Shown here: piece by piece, positions 26,065 to 28,960 of the stretch
How the letters are laid out: each line of letters begins with the position of its first letter
Position numbering within the stretch: the stretch's first letter is position 1
Assembly (NCBI GenBank): GCA_937890005.1
Contig: CALBZA010000022.1
Span: 1 to 28,960, forward strand
DNA: 28,960 bases
Reading direction: 5' to 3'
Source: an uncultured Verrucomicrobia subdivision 3 bacterium
Lineage (GTDB): Bacteria; Verrucomicrobiota; Verrucomicrobiia; Limisphaerales; DASXHY01
Made by a program: the position numbers and the translations under genes
Notes under the pieces: model-generated
What the model was told of the DNA's origin: nothing
The model's input: the letters and a program-made list of their open reading frames with translations, nothing else
Database searches by the model: none

Positions 26065-26526
26065 ATGACAATCATCATTACATTGCTGGTCGTGGGAGCG
26101 GTTTTGATACTCCTCGAAACCCTGCTGCCAGGGTTGGTCGCCGGCGTCATCGGCTTCCTCTGTCTGGTGGCCGCGGTGATTTTGGCTTACCAGGAATTTG
26201 GTTTTCGGACGGGGAATCTCGTTCTGGGCGGCGTTGTGACAGGGCTGGCTCTTGGTGTATTCGGATGGCTGAAATTCTTCCCGGAGAGCCGCTTCGCCAG
26301 AAAGTTCATTTCAAAATGCGCGACCGGTGAACTGGGCGTGGCGAAACCAGCTTTGCTTCACTGCACGGGCGTGGCCATCACGCAGTTGCGGCCGTCCGGG
26401 GCGGCGGTTTTCAACGGGAAACGCGTGGATGTGGTGACCGAAGGCGGACTCATTGATGCCGGGGCGTCCGTCAAAGTGATGGAGATTGAAGGCGCGCGCG
26501 TCGTCGTGCGGGAGGTGGTGACGTGA
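26065..26526 (+). CDS. Short NfeD-type membrane protein
   Basis: A 153-residue NfeD of the short type, without a protease domain. Three membrane helices lie at residues 1-20, 23-42 and 50-70 (ETLLPGLVAGVIGFL is the typical first turn). The C-terminal OB-fold spans about 95-153: GELGVAKPALLHCTGVAITQ, GKRVDVVTEGG, VKVMEIEGARVVVRE. It probably binds FloA at the membrane. Its TGA overlaps a GTG that has a strong ribosome site and starts the next gene. The start at 26065 is preferred to the open frame reaching 26008. Confidence 0.88.
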   Translation: MTIIITLLVVGAVLILLETLLPGLVAGVIGFLCLVAAVILAYQEFGFRTGNLVLGGVVTGLALGVFGWLKFFPESRFARKFISKCATGELGVAKPALLHCTGVAITQLRPSGAAVFNGKRVDVVTEGGLIDAGASVKVMEIEGARVVVREVVT

Positions 26527-27047
26527 ATCCTCCACTCACTTCATTCCTTGACCTGGCGACAATGAAAAAGGTCAAACGCATCCTCGTCACCGTCGCGGGG
26601 GTGACGGTCCTGGCAGTCGGTATCGCTCTGGTGGTGCTGCCCGGACCTGCCTTCCTCGTGATTCCCGCCGGTATGGCGATTCTGGCAATCGAGTTTGCAT
26701 GGGCCAAACGCTGGCTGCGCTCGACAAAGGATTTCGCCAAACGCAGCGCGAGGTTCATTTCGGGCAACCCTGGCAATGTGAACGGTGGACCAACGCCGGA
26801 AATGACTTCTATTACCCGGCTCCAACTCCTGCCTGAAAGAATTCTCCAGAGCCGTGCTGCCAAGGAAGACCGAAGCTCTATTTCCCCAGTGATTGAACCG
26901 ACGCTCGTTGAAGCAGAAGCTCTGTCCCGGTTCGAGGGTGAAGGCGGTCGCGAAGCGCCAGACGACGGTTGGGTTGATGTTCCACTCGACCAAGGCGTTT
27001 GGCGAAGACCATCCGGGCTTACCAAGTCTAAAAATGAATCAACATGA
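26523..27047 (+). CDS. PGPGW-family membrane protein with long C-terminal tail
   Basis: A 174-residue protein. Residues 15-70 are the PGPGW (TIGR02611-like) core: KKVKRILVTVAGVTVLAVG, the LPGPAFLVIPAG loop, AILAIEFAWAKRWL, making two close membrane helices. The 100-residue tail is polar and looks disordered; that is longer than usual for the family. The start is GTG 26523, which overlaps the previous stop and has GGAGGT six nt upstream; ATG 26562 is the alternative. The stop overlaps the Dps ATG (ATGA). Function is unknown; position suggests a membrane-stress role. Confidence 0.8.
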   Translation: MNPPLTSFLDLATMKKVKRILVTVAGVTVLAVGIALVVLPGPAFLVIPAGMAILAIEFAWAKRWLRSTKDFAKRSARFISGNPGNVNGGPTPEMTSITRLQLLPERILQSRAAKEDRSSISPVIEPTLVEAEALSRFEGEGGREAPDDGWVDVPLDQGVWRRPSGLTKSKNEST

Positions 27048-27571
27048 AACCGAACATTGACCTTGCTGAAAAGAGCCGCGGAAGCGCGGTAAGAATACTC
27101 AATAGGCTGCTCGCTGACGAAGTCGTCCTCGGCACCAAAACTCGCAATTACCACTGGAACGTCACTGGACCGCACTTCCATGATCTGCACAAACTATTTG
27201 GATCCCAGTACGATGCGCTCGACGGAATCATGGACGAGATGGCCGAACGGGCTCGCGCGTTGGGCGGCCAGGCGGTCGGAACCCTGACGGAATTCTTGAA
27301 CCTGGCGCGATTGAAGGAGCAGCCTGGGAAATACCCGAACGGGTCACAAATGACCCTGCAGTTGCTTGCCGGCCACGAGGTGCTCATTCGACAGTTGCGC
27401 GCGGATGTGCAGTTGTGCGGGGCCAAACTCGGCGACGCCGGCACCACCGATTTTCTTACCGGTGTGATGGAGCAGCACGAAAAGATGGCGTGGATGCTCC
27501 GAGCCATTCTGGAGCAAAACAACCAGGTACAGGCCAATGGAGACATCACATTGGCAAGGAGATCAAAATGA
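27044..27571 (+). CDS. Dps-family DNA-protecting ferritin
   Basis: A 175-residue Dps. The ferroxidase signature NYHWNVTGPHFHDLHKLFG carries His37 and His49, and DEMAERA carries Asp64 and Glu68; these align with His51, His63, Asp78 and Glu82 of E. coli Dps. The fifth position (Asp67 there) is Gly53, so the site is slightly reduced. It would form a 12-subunit shell that oxidises and stores iron and shields DNA from peroxide. The start overlaps the PGPGW stop and its stop overlaps the zinc-ribbon start (both ATGA), so it belongs to the floA-nfeD operon. Its diverged paralogue is at 18306. Confidence 0.93.
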   Translation: MKPNIDLAEKSRGSAVRILNRLLADEVVLGTKTRNYHWNVTGPHFHDLHKLFGSQYDALDGIMDEMAERARALGGQAVGTLTEFLNLARLKEQPGKYPNGSQMTLQLLAGHEVLIRQLRADVQLCGAKLGDAGTTDFLTGVMEQHEKMAWMLRAILEQNNQVQANGDITLARRSK

Positions 27572-27762
27572 ACCGATCGAAATGTCCTCATTGCGGTGTT
27601 AAACTTGGCAATTTCCTTTATGCGGACGCGTGTCCCCATTGTCACGAGGAATTGAAACACAACACGAAACCTCTCATCCCAGCCCGAAGGAAGGATCCGC
27701 ACAAACCGCAACTGTGGCTGGTTCGGATGTTCTTCAGGCTCGTGCGCATTGTGGAGAGTTGA
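27568..27762 (+). CDS. Small zinc-ribbon protein
   Basis: A 64-residue protein with two CPHC motifs (residues 6-9 and 23-26), enough for one zinc site, then a basic linker and a short amphipathic or membrane-touching C-terminus (LWLVRMFFRLVRIV). The start is ATG 27568, which overlaps the Dps stop as ATGA and has AAGGAG 6 nt upstream. Similar peptides follow Dps genes elsewhere as far as I recall; the function is unknown. Confidence 0.8.
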   Translation: MNRSKCPHCGVKLGNFLYADACPHCHEELKHNTKPLIPARRKDPHKPQLWLVRMFFRLVRIVES

Positions 27763-27781
27763 AACCAAAGCTAATGAAACC

Positions 27782-28306
27782 ATGAAATTTCCTCTTATCT
27801 CTGACGAAAGCCAGCGGACTCGAGCCGGAAAGCAGATTTATGAACTTACTCTGGACGACCTCCGCAGATTTCCGGTTTGGGAGTTCAGGATAGATCAGGA
27901 GGGTGAGGATGTCCGGGACGAGTGTACCGTTGGGCCGCACAAGGTCACTGGCGCGCTTGATCCCACCGACCGCATGTTCGTTGTGCGAGCCGCTTTTATT
28001 TTGGCCGATGGCACCAGAATGTGGGGCTATTTCACACCACCCGGTCGGGACGATGCCGGCATCGGAACATTGCAGCCGATCATTGTTACCGATCGCGGCC
28101 AGGTCCGTCTCTGGTGCGGCACCGCAGCGCCCGACTCGAAACGTTTGGCTCACAGCTATGAACTGCTCGGTAAGGATGCAAAGCGGGTGTTTCCACTGCA
28201 ATTTGAGTCAGAGCCAGAGTTGGTCGGCGGTCCGATCAGGGGCGGCGTTTCAGGGTTCCTGGTGCTGGAGGATTTTCAGACTCGAAAAACCAGGACCGTA
28301 ACATGA
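27782..28306 (+). CDS. Hypothetical cytosolic protein (174 aa)
   Basis: A globular, soluble-looking protein with many strands: LTLDDLRRFPVWEFRIDQEGEDVRD, a central VVRAAFILADGTRMWGYFTPPG and a C-terminal FPLQFESEPELVGGP segment. No signal peptide, membrane helix or catalytic motif is seen, and I do not recognise a family. It begins 19 nt after the zinc-ribbon gene and is probably the last gene of the operon that starts at floA. An in-frame start at 27749 is less likely because it has no homologous sequence. Confidence 0.75.
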   Translation: MKFPLISDESQRTRAGKQIYELTLDDLRRFPVWEFRIDQEGEDVRDECTVGPHKVTGALDPTDRMFVVRAAFILADGTRMWGYFTPPGRDDAGIGTLQPIIVTDRGQVRLWCGTAAPDSKRLAHSYELLGKDAKRVFPLQFESEPELVGGPIRGGVSGFLVLEDFQTRKTRTVT

Positions 28307-28330
28307 CCTCATGTCCACGGCTTTGTTCCT

Positions 28331-28507
28331 ATGCATGTAATGACGCTCATTTGCCTTACCATCGCCCAACTCGCCAGACAGGCGTGGGCGCTTCCTCAAT
28401 CAGCCGCCGCTGCACTCCGGCGAAGGCGTCAGCAAATCATTCAGAAGGAATTTGAGGCCGAACGGCTCGACCGAATACGCAACCCGTCTAATTACCTCGG
28501 CAAATGA
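28331..28507 (+). CDS. Small hypothetical protein (58 aa)
   Basis: The frame from ATG 28331 reads MHVMTLICLTIAQLARQAWA, a hydrophobic helix or signal-like start, then an Arg/Gln-rich helix (ALRRRRQQIIQKEFEAERL) and ends DRIRNPSNYLGK. The composition is protein-like and the C-terminus has the look of a conserved short family, but I cannot name it. ATG 28340 is an alternative start. It ends 22 nt before the RRM gene. Confidence 0.5.
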   Translation: MHVMTLICLTIAQLARQAWALPQSAAAALRRRRQQIIQKEFEAERLDRIRNPSNYLGK

Positions 28508-28529
28508 TCGAGAACTGGCGCCGAAACCT

Positions 28530-28841
28530 ATGAATAACAAAATATATGTGGACAACCTGGCTGCCGCCACCACGGAGGGTGAGCTGATAGAGCTATTCTC
28601 CGCTTACGGCAACGTGGTGGACGTCAATATTGCTGTTGATCGCACAAGCCATAAACCGCGCGGCTTCGGATTTGTAACGATGGTAACATCTGAAGGCGCC
28701 CGAGCCGCCATCCAAGCTCTCAACGGCAAAACGATGGGTGCGAACAGGCTCAACGCAAGCGAAGCGTGGCCGAACGAAGAGCGCGCGCACTCGATGAATG
28801 GACGACGCAGACCCCAGCGACTAGCCAGTCAACTCTTCTGA
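28530..28841 (+). CDS. RRM-type RNA-binding protein
   Basis: A 103-residue single-RRM protein. RNP2 is IYVDNL (5-10) and RNP1 is RGFGFVTM (44-51); the aromatic positions of both are kept (Tyr6, Phe46, Phe48). The helix after RNP1 (EGARAAIQALNG) and GANRLNASEAWP are typical of the bacterial RbpA-like group, which bind RNA and are often cold- or stress-responsive. The Arg-rich tail (NGRRRPQR) is short. The start is ATG 28530; earlier in-frame codons lack homology. Confidence 0.93.
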   Translation: MNNKIYVDNLAAATTEGELIELFSAYGNVVDVNIAVDRTSHKPRGFGFVTMVTSEGARAAIQALNGKTMGANRLNASEAWPNEERAHSMNGRRRPQRLASQLF

Positions 28842-28960
28842 GCCGCCACTCATGTGCATCGTGATTTTCAGCGACGCTCAATTGCAAAAGTGCTATGACA
28901 GCCACCTAACCCGACTTCCGCTATTCGAGGTGGGGTGAGGATATAAGTGGCTGGTAATCA
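28842..28960. other. Window end, no gene recognised
   Basis: The last 119 bp hold only a 28-codon frame at 28852-28938 and a weak six-base inverted repeat (CCACCT 28902-28907 / AGGTGG 28928-28933), possibly the end of the RRM transcript. Nothing more can be supported. Confidence 0.4.

Noticed and set aside
28852..28938. 28-codon frame at the right end
   Set aside because: Very short, with no ribosome site or coupling.

Overview
The window is a gene-dense chromosomal stretch of a free-living Gram-negative bacterium. The mix of genes recalls the Verrucomicrobiota, perhaps the Pedosphaera/Limisphaerales group: FloA beside NfeD, SufB, short stress proteins, cytosolic NarL-type kinases and single-domain response regulators. 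That placement is inferred from gene content and style; there is no rRNA or other marker gene. No tRNA, rRNA, CRISPR array, transposase or phage gene was seen. Almost all genes lie on the + strand; the exceptions are an OsmC relic at the left edge and a long NfeD-type protease gene at 22.7-24.2 kb.

Layout. 1-480: a decayed osmC on the minus strand, divergent from a LysR regulator (483-1385). 1609-8126: two signalling blocks. The first has a broken copy of a NarL-type histidine kinase, the intact kinase and its LuxR-type response regulator. The second has a 58-residue ORF, a three-PAS kinase, an Rcp1-like receiver, a second LuxR-type regulator and a 62-residue remnant of a third. Most starts here are fused to the previous stop as ATGA. 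8265-9425: a lipoprotein and a repetitive LEA-like protein. 9579-12651: SufB without the rest of its operon, then a B12-binding radical SAM enzyme. 12760-16856: an SLC13-type permease with RCK domains, a fatty acid desaturase and a mannose-1-phosphate guanylyltransferase-like enzyme. 17286-18854: a stress operon (glycogen-binding-like domain, DUF5670-type membrane peptide, Hsp20, Dps-like protein). 18902-22688: a glycosyltransferase fused to a helical C-terminal domain, then a GH130 enzyme. 22700-28306: a membrane-microdomain locus (long NfeD, divergent FloA, a TM/disordered protein, short NfeD, a PGPGW protein) that runs into a second Dps, a zinc-ribbon peptide and an unknown protein. The end holds a 58-residue ORF and an RRM RNA-binding protein.

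How it fits together. The content points to envelope and oxidative/heat stress: Dps twice, Hsp20, an OsmC relic, an LEA-like protein, lipid desaturation, flotillin/NfeD membrane maintenance and mannose-based glycan synthesis and turnover, next to a dense set of phosphorelay genes.

The main unlisted signal is a dispersed intergenic element: a small hairpin (typically GATAGC...GCTATC) followed 13-16 nt later by ACAAGGTATTGGC. I find five copies, with a weaker sixth, in gaps ahead of stress and envelope genes. The hairpin arms change in compensating ways between copies. Other points of interest are a kinase paralogue that lost its phospho-His and ATPase domain, two mutually exclusive hairpins in front of hsp20, and a Dps paralogue that lost three of five ferroxidase ligands.
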